Notes: a model not told the origin generated them from the sequence alone. A DNA stretch of 45,354 nucleotides from CAZUMH01 sp964621645 (GCA_964621645.1 CAZUMH010000014.1:1-45354); one strand, 5' to 3'; numbered from the stretch's first letter, positions 19,001 to 26,744 are shown. Translations and numbers: made by a program.

Positions 19001-19245
19001 ATCGCAACGGGAGGTTTAGAGTTTTCGGCCTCATATGTTTTGCCTTCATAGGTAATTCGCGCTTGACAAATATCGGGATACTGCCAGCCGGGAGGAATTA
19101 TTTCTACTATTTTTTTAAAAAGATCTGCAAGTTCCAAATCATTGCGTACGAGCACTTCTTCCAACTGATAAAAACAATTGAGTTCTTTTGCCCGTTCCTG
19201 CAAGCTGTTAAGCAGATCTTTCATTTCTGTTTTCTTCGGGCTCAT
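16057..19245 (-). CDS. Sensor - PPDK_N - nucleotidyltransferase fusion protein (paralogue 2)
   Basis: A 1062-residue multi-domain protein. Residues about 10-140 are a GAF-like sensor module with IPPGWQYPDICQARI, also found in the histidine kinase encoded at 24469-26334. A helical region (about 150-330) follows. Then comes the PPDK_N domain: SLGGKSAGL (~341), IIVRSSSLLED (~443), and DIEF with LLQCRP. The shared module follows: GPGRWGSRGD (~788) and SFGTHFF (His835). The last ~120 residues are a DNA-polymerase-beta-type nucleotidyltransferase with FGSTKNA (Gly969, Ser970) and SDIDLLIHF (Asp981, Asp983). A third acid is at Asp1026 (LLDVHI). All three metal-binding acids are therefore present. 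The start overlaps the paralogue 3 stop as ATGA, so the two are coupled. Nucleotidylation of a partner protein is a plausible but unproven activity. Confidence 0.85.
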   Translation of the reverse strand: MSPKKTEMKDLLNSLQERAKELNCFYQLEEVLVRNDLELADLFKKIVEIIPPGWQYPDICQARITYEGKTYEAENSKPPVAILSADITIQEEVKGTIEVFYTEAGPEDEDSYFLKEEIKLINTIADRIAGTILYRQLSDSKKRQTAKQKDYPMRDDSEWAAIMDMLLKSDKNLFIHVCRKMLHYLYWNRVEQADDLLKQFEIKTSKDDLDDYNRPARKKTMLNMIELSKEVLKVAQNSFESERILRNIQKWIREDKSRFLIRAIDDPNASISEIIDAISRYQNIIEEGFEISPAMEKGLRVSLIRRFFSDQLEFINIAKEYIKIDDFYNIIKDMVFSDKSHGSLGGKSAGLFLAYQIVKKHTPENPLFHDIKTPKTWYITSDIMINFLYYNNLEQVIEEKYKDMDEIVIEYPNIIQMFKNSPFPPEIIRRLAVIINDIGEVPIIVRSSSLLEDRLGAAFSGKYKSLFLPNQGTREQRLDALTDAIAEIYASTFGPDPIEYRRERGLIDFFEEMSVMIQEVVGKQVGPYFFPAFAGVAFSKNEFRWSPRIKRDDGLIRIVPGLGTRAVDRLADDYPVLISPGCPELKVSTTPDEVVRYSPKCIDVINLENRSFETIKISKLLKEHGGHYPSISKIISSVKDNHITSSLSPIKINFDSDDLVVTFDGIITKTSMIKQIFMLLQLLKQEYKTPVDIEFAHDGEHLYLLQCRPQSQGSETAPTPIPKDIPFKKILFTADKHIANGIVTNITHIVYVDPEAYSSAASDETLKRTGRAVSRLNQILPKHQFILMGPGRWGSRGDIKLGVSVTYSDINNTAALIEIAQKTGNFTPDLSFGTHFFQDLVESSIRYLPLYPDDDNIIFNSIFLRTSKNLLNELIPEFSDLQDMIRVIDVPSQTDGQVLNILMNADLDEAVALFAERGSIYSQIRSVVTDMLDSSAPDEFWRWRYHMAEKIALHLDADLFGVHKCYIFGSTKNATAGPASDIDLLIHFRGTSKQERDLTNWLEGWSLTLSEMNYLKTGYHTDGLLDVHIITDEDIKNKTSYALKIGAVTDAAKELPLTRPGE

Positions 19246-20978
19246 AAAACCACCACTCCCTTTTTCTGTGTGATTGATGACACAGCCTGTACCGGTTTGT
19301 CCAGATTGATATGTTTCACCAGCGGTGATTCATAGGATGGTTTTTGTCGCATTAACCAGCCCCAGTCAATATGGCCAGAGATTCCCGGTTTTATTGAAAA
19401 ATAAAAAATATTTAGATTAGAAACATTATGAAAAAAATGTGAGCCCTGGCTGAAATCGATCGGTCTCTCCGGGTGATCACATTCAACAATCACCGCAGCT
19501 CCTGATATCTGACCCCAATTCACCGGGATCCCCAGCCAGGGATCGCTGCTGCCCCACCGTCCAAAACCAATGAGAATATAAGGCCTGTTTTTAGATGTCA
19601 ACTGGTTATTCAGCGCATCGATTTCTTGACAAACAACTGTCGAATGACTGAAGTCAAAAGAGTCTGGACGAATAAAAATAATATCATGAATATCATTTCT
19701 GATACCGTTACCCAGGACTTTCTCTGATGAAATGATGGAAGACTCAGCATCGGCGTATATCTCTCCGATATTGAGCGAACCGGCCGGATCGGCCGTTTTC
19801 CTCATTTGGAGCAGACTGAACCGCACCTTTTTCCCCAGCTGTTTGTCAATGGTGACCGCAAATTCTATTTCGACATCACTATTTGCAAGAGATTTACAAC
19901 TATCTGCTATATATTTGATCATGTCAATAAATGGTATGTCATTGAGTTGCAGGAGTGGACCGAAATTGATGATTCTGGGGCCGTTTCTGCCTGTCCCGAT
20001 ATATATAGTATCCGAACCAGGATCATAGGTTGACACAAGCAGCGGCAGAACATTGTCGTACTCAGCATCGTCCAGTCCCAGATTAATCAGATATTCCGTC
20101 TCCTTGAGCGGGTCAAGGAACTTTGGCTTTGTCATATTCACTGCCCAGAACCTGGTTTGTGTCTGCTTCAGCAGGTCCGCAGATGAGTTATAGGGAGGAG
20201 GGATGGCAGGGTATTCGGGTGAAAATGACCAGGTCACACCCCCGTCGACGATGGTTTTACCGAGTCCCAGGGCCAGATTGACGATTCCACTTTCGGGTTC
20301 AGCATTACCGAAAGGATAAGGGTTGTAGGTTCTGATCACTCCGGAGATATCGGGGTAAAACCGTTTGTTATGGGACAGACCGACTACTTCCTGGATGATG
20401 ACGGCCATTTTCTCCTCGCCGATGCGACTTCCCGTCGCCCGGTTGTAGCTTTTTGCATTTTTGAAAAATGTCGATGCGTAGACAAATTTTATGGCTTCTG
20501 TCAATTTGGAAAATCTGGTTTCCGCATCCGGTTGATTATTGGGAATCATTTTTGTCGCATAGATGCCGGCAAAGGGTTTCTGGAGGCTGTCCTCCAGGAG
20601 ACTGGATGACCGTACAGCGAGAGGCACATGAGTGGCGAGCGTTAAGGCCCATAAATCTCCTGCAAGATTTGCTGGAAGATCTGATGAATGAAAGTGATGG
20701 GCGATCCGCTCATCGGGAAGATCGTGGAAAACGTATGAATACAGATCATTCTCTTGCATAAACTGATCAAAGAATTCTGTGGCAATTATAGTAAATCGGG
20801 GAATATCAATAACAGATCCTCGAAATGTATCACCGGGAGACGTGGTTGTCATTCGATTAATCAGTGATATCAAGCCTGACGCCTTGCCGCCGATTTCCCC
20901 CTTTCCGATAATGGTCACGGGTTCCTGTCCGGTAATTTCCCTTCTAATAAATTGTGGAATGTCATGTAAGGATACCAT
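19242..20978 (-). CDS. Minimal PPDK_N-domain protein (paralogue 3)
   Basis: The 578-residue protein is the bare core shared by the three paralogues. It starts almost at the PPDK_N domain: EIGGKASGL at ~29 and LAVRSSSLLED at ~121, with EIEF and LLQMRK closing the ATP-binding part. It ends with the GFGRWGSSDPWLGIPV (~471) and SQGSHFF (His514) module. It is closest to paralogue 1, sharing long stretches such as EEKMAVIIQ and GPRII. The usual Arg-Pro after LLQ is Arg-Lys here. There is no sensor, receiver, phosphohistidine-swivel or PEP-binding domain. It follows the dehydrogenase gene on the same strand with a 120-nt gap containing a hairpin, and overlaps paralogue 2 by ATGA. Its acceptor and reaction are unknown. 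Confidence 0.83.
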   Translation of the reverse strand: MVSLHDIPQFIRREITGQEPVTIIGKGEIGGKASGLISLINRMTTTSPGDTFRGSVIDIPRFTIIATEFFDQFMQENDLYSYVFHDLPDERIAHHFHSSDLPANLAGDLWALTLATHVPLAVRSSSLLEDSLQKPFAGIYATKMIPNNQPDAETRFSKLTEAIKFVYASTFFKNAKSYNRATGSRIGEEKMAVIIQEVVGLSHNKRFYPDISGVIRTYNPYPFGNAEPESGIVNLALGLGKTIVDGGVTWSFSPEYPAIPPPYNSSADLLKQTQTRFWAVNMTKPKFLDPLKETEYLINLGLDDAEYDNVLPLLVSTYDPGSDTIYIGTGRNGPRIINFGPLLQLNDIPFIDMIKYIADSCKSLANSDVEIEFAVTIDKQLGKKVRFSLLQMRKTADPAGSLNIGEIYADAESSIISSEKVLGNGIRNDIHDIIFIRPDSFDFSHSTVVCQEIDALNNQLTSKNRPYILIGFGRWGSSDPWLGIPVNWGQISGAAVIVECDHPERPIDFSQGSHFFHNVSNLNIFYFSIKPGISGHIDWGWLMRQKPSYESPLVKHINLDKPVQAVSSITQKKGVVVL

Positions 20979-21025
20979 AATTTCTCGGAGAGAATCCGCC
21001 CCTTTTGTTTATGGTATTTAGCTGC

Positions 21026-21056
21026 GCGGAAGGCCGGTTCGTCAGCAGCCTTCCGC
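21026..21056. terminator. Perfect 9-bp hairpin between the dehydrogenase and paralogue 3
   Basis: GCGGAAGGC (21026-21034) and GCCTTCCGC (21048-21056) pair perfectly across a 13-nt loop. On the plus strand a run of T follows at 21061-21065 after ATGTG. On the minus strand, the direction of the flanking genes, no T tract follows. It is therefore more likely an RNA-processing or stabilising hairpin, or a leaky stop, between the dehydrogenase and the downstream genes than a strong intrinsic terminator. Confidence 0.45.
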
Positions 21057-21098
21057 ATGTGTTTTTCATAACAGACAGTTATATCTCAGTATCAATGG

Positions 21099-22385
21099 TT
21101 ATGCCCAGCCTCGATTTTTACACGCCTGTGCCACTCTATCGATGGCAATTACATATGCGGCATCGCGCATGTAAAGATTTTTCTGTTTGGCAAGCTCGCT
21201 TACGGCGATGAATGCGGATGTCATTTTGGTGTCGAGTTTGCCGAGCACTTCGTCTTTTTCCCAGTAGTAGTTCATATTGCACTGGACCTGCTCAAAATAA
21301 CTGCAGGTTACTCCTCCCGCGTTCGCCAGAAAATCAGGGATGACAAAGATGCCGCGCTCATGAAGGGTCTTGTCGGCTTCAATTGTCGTGGGTCCGTTTG
21401 CTCCTTCGGCAATGATTTTTACTCTGTCTTTTATTTTGGTTACTGTTTTGGTGTTGATTTCATTTTCCAGCGCAGACGGTACCAGGATATCGACATCCTG
21501 ACCGATCCAATCGGAACCTTCGAGGATCTCATAACCGAGTTTTTCAGCCTGCTTTCTTTCGATAGCGCCGAATTTATCGGTAATGGGCATCAGTTCGTCC
21601 ATGTCTATCCCGCTGGCCTTGCGAAAGGTATATGATGTTTGATCATTTTGATCCCAATAGGAGGCCGCTATTGCGGTGCCTCCCATTTGCTGATACAACC
21701 GTATGGCATACTGGGAGACATTTCCAAATCCCTGGAAACTGGCTGCAGTATCCTCGGGGCGGATATTCATCTCTTTCAACGCTTCTCTCACCGTATACAT
21801 GACGCCATATCCCGTGGCTTCGGTTCTTCCCAGTGATCCGCCCATTCCTACCGGTTTGCCGGTAATAACGCCGGGATAATGGGCATTCCTCAGTGTTTCA
21901 TATTCGTCGAGCATCCAGAGCATATGCTGTGAGTTGGTCATGACGTCGGGGGCCGGCACATCCTGCAGCGGGCCCACATCACGTGAGAGCTGTCGCATCC
22001 AGCCGCGGCAGATTTGTTCCTGTTCTCTGCTGCTGAGATGATGTGGGTCGCAAATAACGCCTCCTTTTGCCCCTCCAAGGGGGATGTCGACAACCGCGCA
22101 TTTCCAGGTCATCCACATCGAGAGCGCCCGCACCGTGTCGATGGTTTCCTGGGGATGGAACCGGATGCCGCCTTTGGCCGGGCCCCGGGCGTCGTTATGG
22201 ACAACACGAAATCCGCGGAACACCTGTATCTTCCCGTCATCCATGCGGACCGGGATATTGAAATGATACTCCTTCATCGTGTTGCGAAGCAGTGCGTGTG
22301 TTCCCTCGTCAAGTTCCAGCATTTCGGCGACCTTATCAAATTGAGCCTTCGCTGTATCGAAAGGATTGTAACCCTTTTTATCCAT
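21099..22385 (-). CDS. Glu/Leu/Phe/Val-type dehydrogenase, probably glutamate dehydrogenase
   Basis: The enzyme interconverts glutamate with 2-oxoglutarate and ammonium using NAD(P). The substrate domain has GPAKGGIRFHP (Lys71), a Lys at 95 (MTWKCAVVD) and the catalytic Lys107 in PLGGAKGGV, followed by PAPDVMTN. The Rossmann domain has FQGFGNVS near residue 222, and the family C-terminal ANAGGVTCSYFE is present. The 428-residue length fits the hexameric clade. Glutamate preference is the default for this clade but cannot be proved from motifs alone. GGAGG sits 9 nt ahead of the ATG. It lies 56 nt downstream of the single-domain response regulator and ahead of paralogues 3 and 2, so a sigma-54 promoter at 22925-22940 probably drives them all. 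This suggests nitrogen-linked control. Confidence 0.9.
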   Translation of the reverse strand: MDKKGYNPFDTAKAQFDKVAEMLELDEGTHALLRNTMKEYHFNIPVRMDDGKIQVFRGFRVVHNDARGPAKGGIRFHPQETIDTVRALSMWMTWKCAVVDIPLGGAKGGVICDPHHLSSREQEQICRGWMRQLSRDVGPLQDVPAPDVMTNSQHMLWMLDEYETLRNAHYPGVITGKPVGMGGSLGRTEATGYGVMYTVREALKEMNIRPEDTAASFQGFGNVSQYAIRLYQQMGGTAIAASYWDQNDQTSYTFRKASGIDMDELMPITDKFGAIERKQAEKLGYEILEGSDWIGQDVDILVPSALENEINTKTVTKIKDRVKIIAEGANGPTTIEADKTLHERGIFVIPDFLANAGGVTCSYFEQVQCNMNYYWEKDEVLGKLDTKMTSAFIAVSELAKQKNLYMRDAAYVIAIDRVAQACKNRGWA

Positions 22386-22441
22386 TATTTATTCCTCCAA
22401 AAAAATTATCGTTTAACAATGAGTGATCCTGTGTACATGTA

Positions 22442-22876
22442 TTATTTTTCCAATGCATCTCCTTTTTTGTTAATAAAATGAGATACCGGTCTGTGGTTCT
22501 CAAGTAATCGCTGCAGAGATTCTTCGATAATGGTTGTACTGAATGGTTTTTCAATTATCTCGTGGATTCCTGAACGCAGCGCTTCATTGTATAGGTCTGC
22601 GTTGCCGTACGCAGTAATCATAACCTTTATTGTATTCGGACAGGAATCATGTATCATATTAAAAAATTGAAGGCCGTCCATCCCGGGAAGGCGGTAGTCA
22701 CAAATAATGATGTCATAAGCGGCAGACTGTAACAGTTTCAAGGCCTCCTCGGCGGTTTCTACCGCGGTAAGCGTACAGCCCTCATTCTCAAAAACAAGAC
22801 TCATAGCATTTCTTATCCATTCATCATCATCGATCAGGATGGTCTTGAGCGACCGCAATGTTTCATAAATAGTCAT
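22442..22876 (-). CDS. Single-domain response regulator (receiver only)
   Basis: A 144-residue CheY-like receiver without an output domain. The acidic pocket is IDDDEW (residues 15-20), the phospho-acceptor is Asp60 in IICDYRLPGMDG, Thr is in MITAYG, and the conserved Lys is in EKPF near residue 111. The C-terminal ~20 residues are a short charged tail. The likely phosphodonor is the histidine kinase encoded at 24469-26334, two genes upstream, which may also serve the NtrC-type regulator. With no output domain it must act on a partner protein or as a phosphate shuttle or sink. The receiver-bearing paralogue 1 is a candidate partner in a relay. It is the first gene after the sigma-54 promoter candidate. 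Confidence 0.92.
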   Translation of the reverse strand: MTIYETLRSLKTILIDDDEWIRNAMSLVFENEGCTLTAVETAEEALKLLQSAAYDIIICDYRLPGMDGLQFFNMIHDSCPNTIKVMITAYGNADLYNEALRSGIHEIIEKPFSTTIIEESLQRLLENHRPVSHFINKKGDALEK

Positions 22877-22924
22877 TTGTTATATTCCTGGCCCCTATTT
22901 TTCTCGCCTTCCACAGTGCAACAA

Positions 22925-22940
22925 TGCAGAGATTATGCCA
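22925..22940 (-). promoter_or_regulatory. Sigma-54 (RpoN) promoter candidate
   Basis: On the minus strand the sequence reads TGGCATAATCTCTGCA, with GG and GC exactly 10 nt apart as required. It matches the TGGCAC-N5-TTGCA consensus except at a few less-constrained positions. The predicted transcript start would be near 22914, about 38 nt ahead of the response-regulator ATG at 22876. A small perfect palindrome, TAACT-TAG-AGTTA (22971-22983), lies about 30 bp further upstream and could be an activator site. The adjacent gene encodes a GAFTGA-bearing sigma-54 activator, which supports the call. Confidence 0.65.
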
Positions 22941-23083
22941 TGGAAGTTGCCGAAAATATAACCCAATGTTTAACTTAGAGTTAGTGAGTATTATTATTTG
23001 AGGATTTCGGGGAGGAAACCGCCTGAATTTGAAAAATTGTTAAATTGTATTCGGAAATTTTCTAATTCTGACAGGCCGGTCCA

Positions 23084-24472
23084 TCAATCGGGGGAGGAGC
23101 CGCGTTTTTTATTCCGGTATCGGAATGTGTGGTGATTCAGATTAAGCAGCCGCGCAGCACCACTTTCATTCCCGCCTGAGAGACGCAGTGCGGTGTCGAA
23201 GTAATAGGACTCGACCATGGCTTCGATCGCAGAGAAATCCACCCCTGATTCAGTGAGTGCGGGGAGGCGAAGCGTGTTGAGGGTCGCCTCCTTTTTCATT
23301 CCTGGTAGTTCGAGCCCGGTATCATTTAGCGTGATGACACTGCTCTTGGAGATCAAAACTGCCCTCTCCATAATATTCCTCAATTCTCTGATATTTCCGG
23401 TCCAGGTGTAATGTTTCATCGCTTCAATTGCTTCAGGAGAAATTCCGGTAATGCGTTTGCCGAATTTTTCAGCGAAATGGACGGCAAATGAATGCGCCAG
23501 CGGTTCAATCTCTTCCTTGCGGTCGTTGAGCGATGGAATTGTTACTTGAATGACGCTTAAGCGATAGAACAGATCTCTCCGGAATAAGCCATTGTCGGTC
23601 ATTTGTTCCAGATTTTTATTCGTCGCTGAAATGATCCGTGTACGCACGGTTCGTTTTTCAGTACTGCCGATGCGGTAAAATTCACCTTCTTCGATGAATC
23701 GCAGTAATTTCGCCTGGGCTTCCAAGCTGAGATCGCCTACTTCATCCAGAAAAAGGGTGCCGTTTTGGGCTTCTTCAATGAGTCCTTTTTTCCCCGATGT
23801 ACGAGCTCCGGTAAAGGCACCTTTTTCATAGCCGAACAATTCGCTTTCAATCAGATTATCCGGTATCGCGGCACAGTTCATGCTGATCAAGGGGCCTTTG
23901 AAATTAGGGCTGCGGTAATGAATGGCCCGGGCAATCAGTTCTTTCCCGGTACCTGTTTCACCAAAGATCACTATCGGCGTATCCGGACTTTTCGCAACCA
24001 AGGTAATAAATTCCATTACATGTTGAATCGCGTTGCTTTTACCAACGAAAAAGGGGAGATTTTCTTTTAGCGACGTTTCCTGCAGCGCCTGAATCTCTTT
24101 TCTCATTTTGATTGTCTGCAGCGCATTTTCAATCGAACACTTGAGACTGTCCATATGGATCGGTTTTACGATGTAGTCGTATGCACCGGTTTTCATCGAT
24201 TGAATCACTGACGCGATGTCTTCATAGGCGGTAATCATAATTACCAAGATATCGGTTCTTATCTCTTTTATCCGGTTCAACGCCGCCAGGCCATCCATGC
24301 CGGGGAGCCCGATGTCAAGCAGAATCAAGTCCGGGGTGATTTCTGTAATTACCGAGATCGCCGATTCCGCGTCTTTAAAAGCGGTTACGTGGTAAAAGTC
24401 TTCAAGAACGGTTGAAATGCCTTCTCTGATGGTTTTTTCGTCATCAACGATGAAAATCGTATATTCAGTCAA
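23084..24472 (-). CDS. NtrC-family sigma-54-dependent response regulator
   Basis: The domains are in the standard order. The receiver (residues 1-120) has phospho-acceptor Asp53 in LLDIGLPGMDG. The AAA+ domain (about 140-375) has Walker A GETGTGKE at 171-178, the sigma-54 contact loop GAFTGA at 218-223, and Walker B LFLDEVGDL. A Fis-type helix-turn-helix (about 425-455) ends GAARLLNLNHHTFRYR. It should activate transcription from sigma-54 promoters when phosphorylated. It starts inside the histidine kinase stop codon (ATGA overlap), so the kinase is its cognate partner. The nearest sigma-54 promoter candidate lies 144 nt beyond its stop, driving the response regulator, dehydrogenase and two PPDK_N genes. 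The GAFTGA loop and Walker residues are intact. Confidence 0.95.
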   Translation of the reverse strand: MTEYTIFIVDDEKTIREGISTVLEDFYHVTAFKDAESAISVITEITPDLILLDIGLPGMDGLAALNRIKEIRTDILVIMITAYEDIASVIQSMKTGAYDYIVKPIHMDSLKCSIENALQTIKMRKEIQALQETSLKENLPFFVGKSNAIQHVMEFITLVAKSPDTPIVIFGETGTGKELIARAIHYRSPNFKGPLISMNCAAIPDNLIESELFGYEKGAFTGARTSGKKGLIEEAQNGTLFLDEVGDLSLEAQAKLLRFIEEGEFYRIGSTEKRTVRTRIISATNKNLEQMTDNGLFRRDLFYRLSVIQVTIPSLNDRKEEIEPLAHSFAVHFAEKFGKRITGISPEAIEAMKHYTWTGNIRELRNIMERAVLISKSSVITLNDTGLELPGMKKEATLNTLRLPALTESGVDFSAIEAMVESYYFDTALRLSGGNESGAARLLNLNHHTFRYRNKKRGSSPD

Positions 24473-26334
24473 TTTTTTTCACCTCGTACAGGAATTTCAA
24501 TCGTAAACGCGGCACCACCCAGACTGCTTGTCGTCACTTCGAGCGTGCCACCATGATCGGTGATGATCCTGTGACCCAGACTCAACCCGATTCCTGTATT
24601 TCCGCTTTTCGTTGAATAAAAGGGATCGAATATTTTATTTTTCAAAGCATAAGGGATACCGGGGCCTGAATCGGCGACAGTGATTTGAAATGAATGTTCA
24701 GTCAGGTTGGAACTGATTTCGATTATTTTTTCACGAGTATCACTTTTCATCGCTTCGGCGGCATTGGTGATTAAATTAAGGATCACTTGCTCAAGCAGAA
24801 TAGGATCAGCATAACATTCGGGGAGATCAACCTGAAGAGAGGTTTTCAGGGTAATGCCGATTTTTCTCAAGGTGACGGCTGAAAGGTTGATGGCTTCTCT
24901 AACAGGTTTGTTAATATCGATTTTTACCCGTTTCGGTTCAGTTGGTTTGGAAAAATCCATAACCCGTCGGATAACGGATTCAATTTTTCCGGAAGCGGAC
25001 TGCATTTGAGCGATGATTCCAGGAATTTTTTCCTGGCCTTTCTGGTCGCTGCATATTTTATCCAATGCGTTCAGATAGATGTTGATCCCTGACAGAGGAT
25101 TTCGTATCTCGTGGGCAATGCCGGCGGTTACATGACCCAACGAGACCATCTTGTCCTTTACCCGAAGCATATTTTCCAGATGCCTGGAACGGGTTACATC
25201 CATTGTGTATATCAGCAGCGCTTCTCTGCCCTGATAATCAACAGTGCTGATGCGGCAGTATACCCACTTTGTCTCCGCCGGCTCATTTTCAGCAGTATGG
25301 TGGTAAAAACGGAAGTTAAGATCGACGCGTTTCGTTTTTCCGCTTTCCATGAAAGAGTAATTCTTAATTGTCTTTGCCCTGTCATCCGGATGAATAATCT
25401 CCCACTGTTTCTCAGCAAATGCCAGGGGCAACATCGGTGATATCCGTTTTTGCTCGGAATTTTGATATACGATCGAACCGTCCTGGATAATAGTAATCCC
25501 GGCTAAAGAATTCTCTACCAGATCCCTGAAACTGGTTTCCTGGTCCATAAGGGCGGTTTGCATTTCCATTGCCTCAGTAGCCTTGCCAAGCCGTTCCGCA
25601 ATTGTCCCGATCAGGGCTTCTTCTTCCTCAAGAAAGGGTGAGGGAGCGGTTGCGGGCGGTTTTTGCAGATAACATACTTCCAGGACACCTTGAGACCGGG
25701 TATCGGTATAAAACGTGCGTGATTGTTTCCAGGGAGTGTCCACAAAGTTATCCGTTTCGAATGTTTTATTTTCAAGACGGATCCTGGCGCAGGTAATCTC
25801 CGGATACTGCCATGCCGGCGGGATAAACTGCAGGACTCCCTGAAAAATCTCATCGAGAGAAATACCTCGTTTTTCAATAAGTCGAGAAATGGCGTAGAGG
25901 CATTTTAATTCTTTGATTCGTTCCTTGAGTTGGTGGCGGTTTTCAGGCAGTTCTTCTTTCAACTGCTCCAGTCTTTTTTCCGTATCCAGTCGAAAGAGCG
26001 TGTGCCCAATATCGGCTACCAGATCACGAAGCAAGACATGGTTTTCTGGATCGAGAGATTCATCTTTGACGAGGAAACAGATTTTACCGAAAGATCGATT
26101 ATGAGACGAAATATCCATGATAATCGACGCTTCAGACGTAGTCGGGGAGAGGCCATCTTGTTGCGGGGAGGATACGAGATCTTCCTCGGGTTTGATTATC
26201 CAGACAGCAGAAAAGAACGGGGATTCGGAAAATATATTGCAGATACGCTCGAGGATAAATGTCGCGTCACGCTGTCGAATGAGCAGTGTATGGATATTAT
26301 GAACTAGTGTATGGAATTGGATGGGATCCGGCAT
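24469..26334 (-). CDS. Sensor histidine kinase (GAF-like, sensor module shared with paralogue 2, PAS, HisKA, HATPase)
   Basis: A 621-residue kinase with no membrane segment, so it senses a cytosolic signal. Residues about 1-125 are GAF-like. Residues about 140-265 are a second module with IPPAWQYPEITCARI, homologous to the N-terminus of the PPDK_N-nucleotidyltransferase fusion. A PAS domain follows (about 270-395, ITIIQDGSIVYQN). HisKA has the phospho-accepting His408 in GIAHEIRNPLSG. The HATPase_c domain has NLITNAAEAM (N box), DSGPGIP and TGIGLSL. AGGAGA sits 7 nt ahead of the ATG. It is the first gene of the kinase-regulator pair and the right-most intact gene of the block. The sensed ligand is unknown. 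Confidence 0.93.
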   Translation of the reverse strand: MPDPIQFHTLVHNIHTLLIRQRDATFILERICNIFSESPFFSAVWIIKPEEDLVSSPQQDGLSPTTSEASIIMDISSHNRSFGKICFLVKDESLDPENHVLLRDLVADIGHTLFRLDTEKRLEQLKEELPENRHQLKERIKELKCLYAISRLIEKRGISLDEIFQGVLQFIPPAWQYPEITCARIRLENKTFETDNFVDTPWKQSRTFYTDTRSQGVLEVCYLQKPPATAPSPFLEEEEALIGTIAERLGKATEAMEMQTALMDQETSFRDLVENSLAGITIIQDGSIVYQNSEQKRISPMLPLAFAEKQWEIIHPDDRAKTIKNYSFMESGKTKRVDLNFRFYHHTAENEPAETKWVYCRISTVDYQGREALLIYTMDVTRSRHLENMLRVKDKMVSLGHVTAGIAHEIRNPLSGINIYLNALDKICSDQKGQEKIPGIIAQMQSASGKIESVIRRVMDFSKPTEPKRVKIDINKPVREAINLSAVTLRKIGITLKTSLQVDLPECYADPILLEQVILNLITNAAEAMKSDTREKIIEISSNLTEHSFQITVADSGPGIPYALKNKIFDPFYSTKSGNTGIGLSLGHRIITDHGGTLEVTTSSLGGAAFTIEIPVRGEKN

Positions 26335-26744
26335 GTGGATTCTCCTGTTGTATAATAAATGTACGCAAATACCGGTAAAAACAAAAAGATTTTTCTCGGG
26401 GAAATTAAAATAGTGTAAAAGTGATAAATTACGGTAATATGAATTAGCCAGGGATTGTCCGGGTTAGAGGCTGCGGTGTTCCCATTCCATTTTTCGTTGT
26501 GTCTCACTATATTATATATCTTAAGGTTATCACCGAGAATTTGATGAGTAGTTATTATGCTTGCCAAAATCGGGGATAATCCTGAACGTTACCGTATCCT
26601 ATCTCCATAGAATTCCCGTTTAATGTTCATCACCGTTCTGCCGGCCCGCTTGCACTGATTGGCGCGATGCCATTCATGGGTCCTATCGGATGGACCGCTA
26701 TGGGGCTCATCCAGAGCATAATGACTATTGTCCGGCACTTTTCG
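26335..26744. other. Gene-free stretch between the histidine kinase and the nitroreductase remnant
   Basis: The left part is AT-rich and should hold the minus-strand kinase promoter, but I see no clear one. From about 26604 the plus-strand frame that leads into the remnant is open. It encodes a segment including LALIGAMPFMGPIGWTAMGL, which ends at the stop at 26745. This segment does not match the first half of the intact nitroreductase, so it is foreign to that gene. It may be a fragment of another protein or chance coding. Confidence 0.4.

Noticed and set aside
12025..20978. Annotation of the three PPDK_N proteins as PEP synthase
   Set aside because: The swivelling phosphohistidine motif and the PEP/pyruvate-binding barrel are absent from all three.
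26469..26484. GG-N10-GC sigma-54-like element on the minus strand upstream of the histidine kinase
   Set aside because: The -12 part is poor (CAGCC) and it lies about 135 nt from the start, so it is weaker than the one at 22925-22940.
26304..26567. Minus-strand frame overlapping the start of the histidine kinase gene
   Set aside because: The kinase start has a good ribosome site, and this frame overlaps it with no support of its own.
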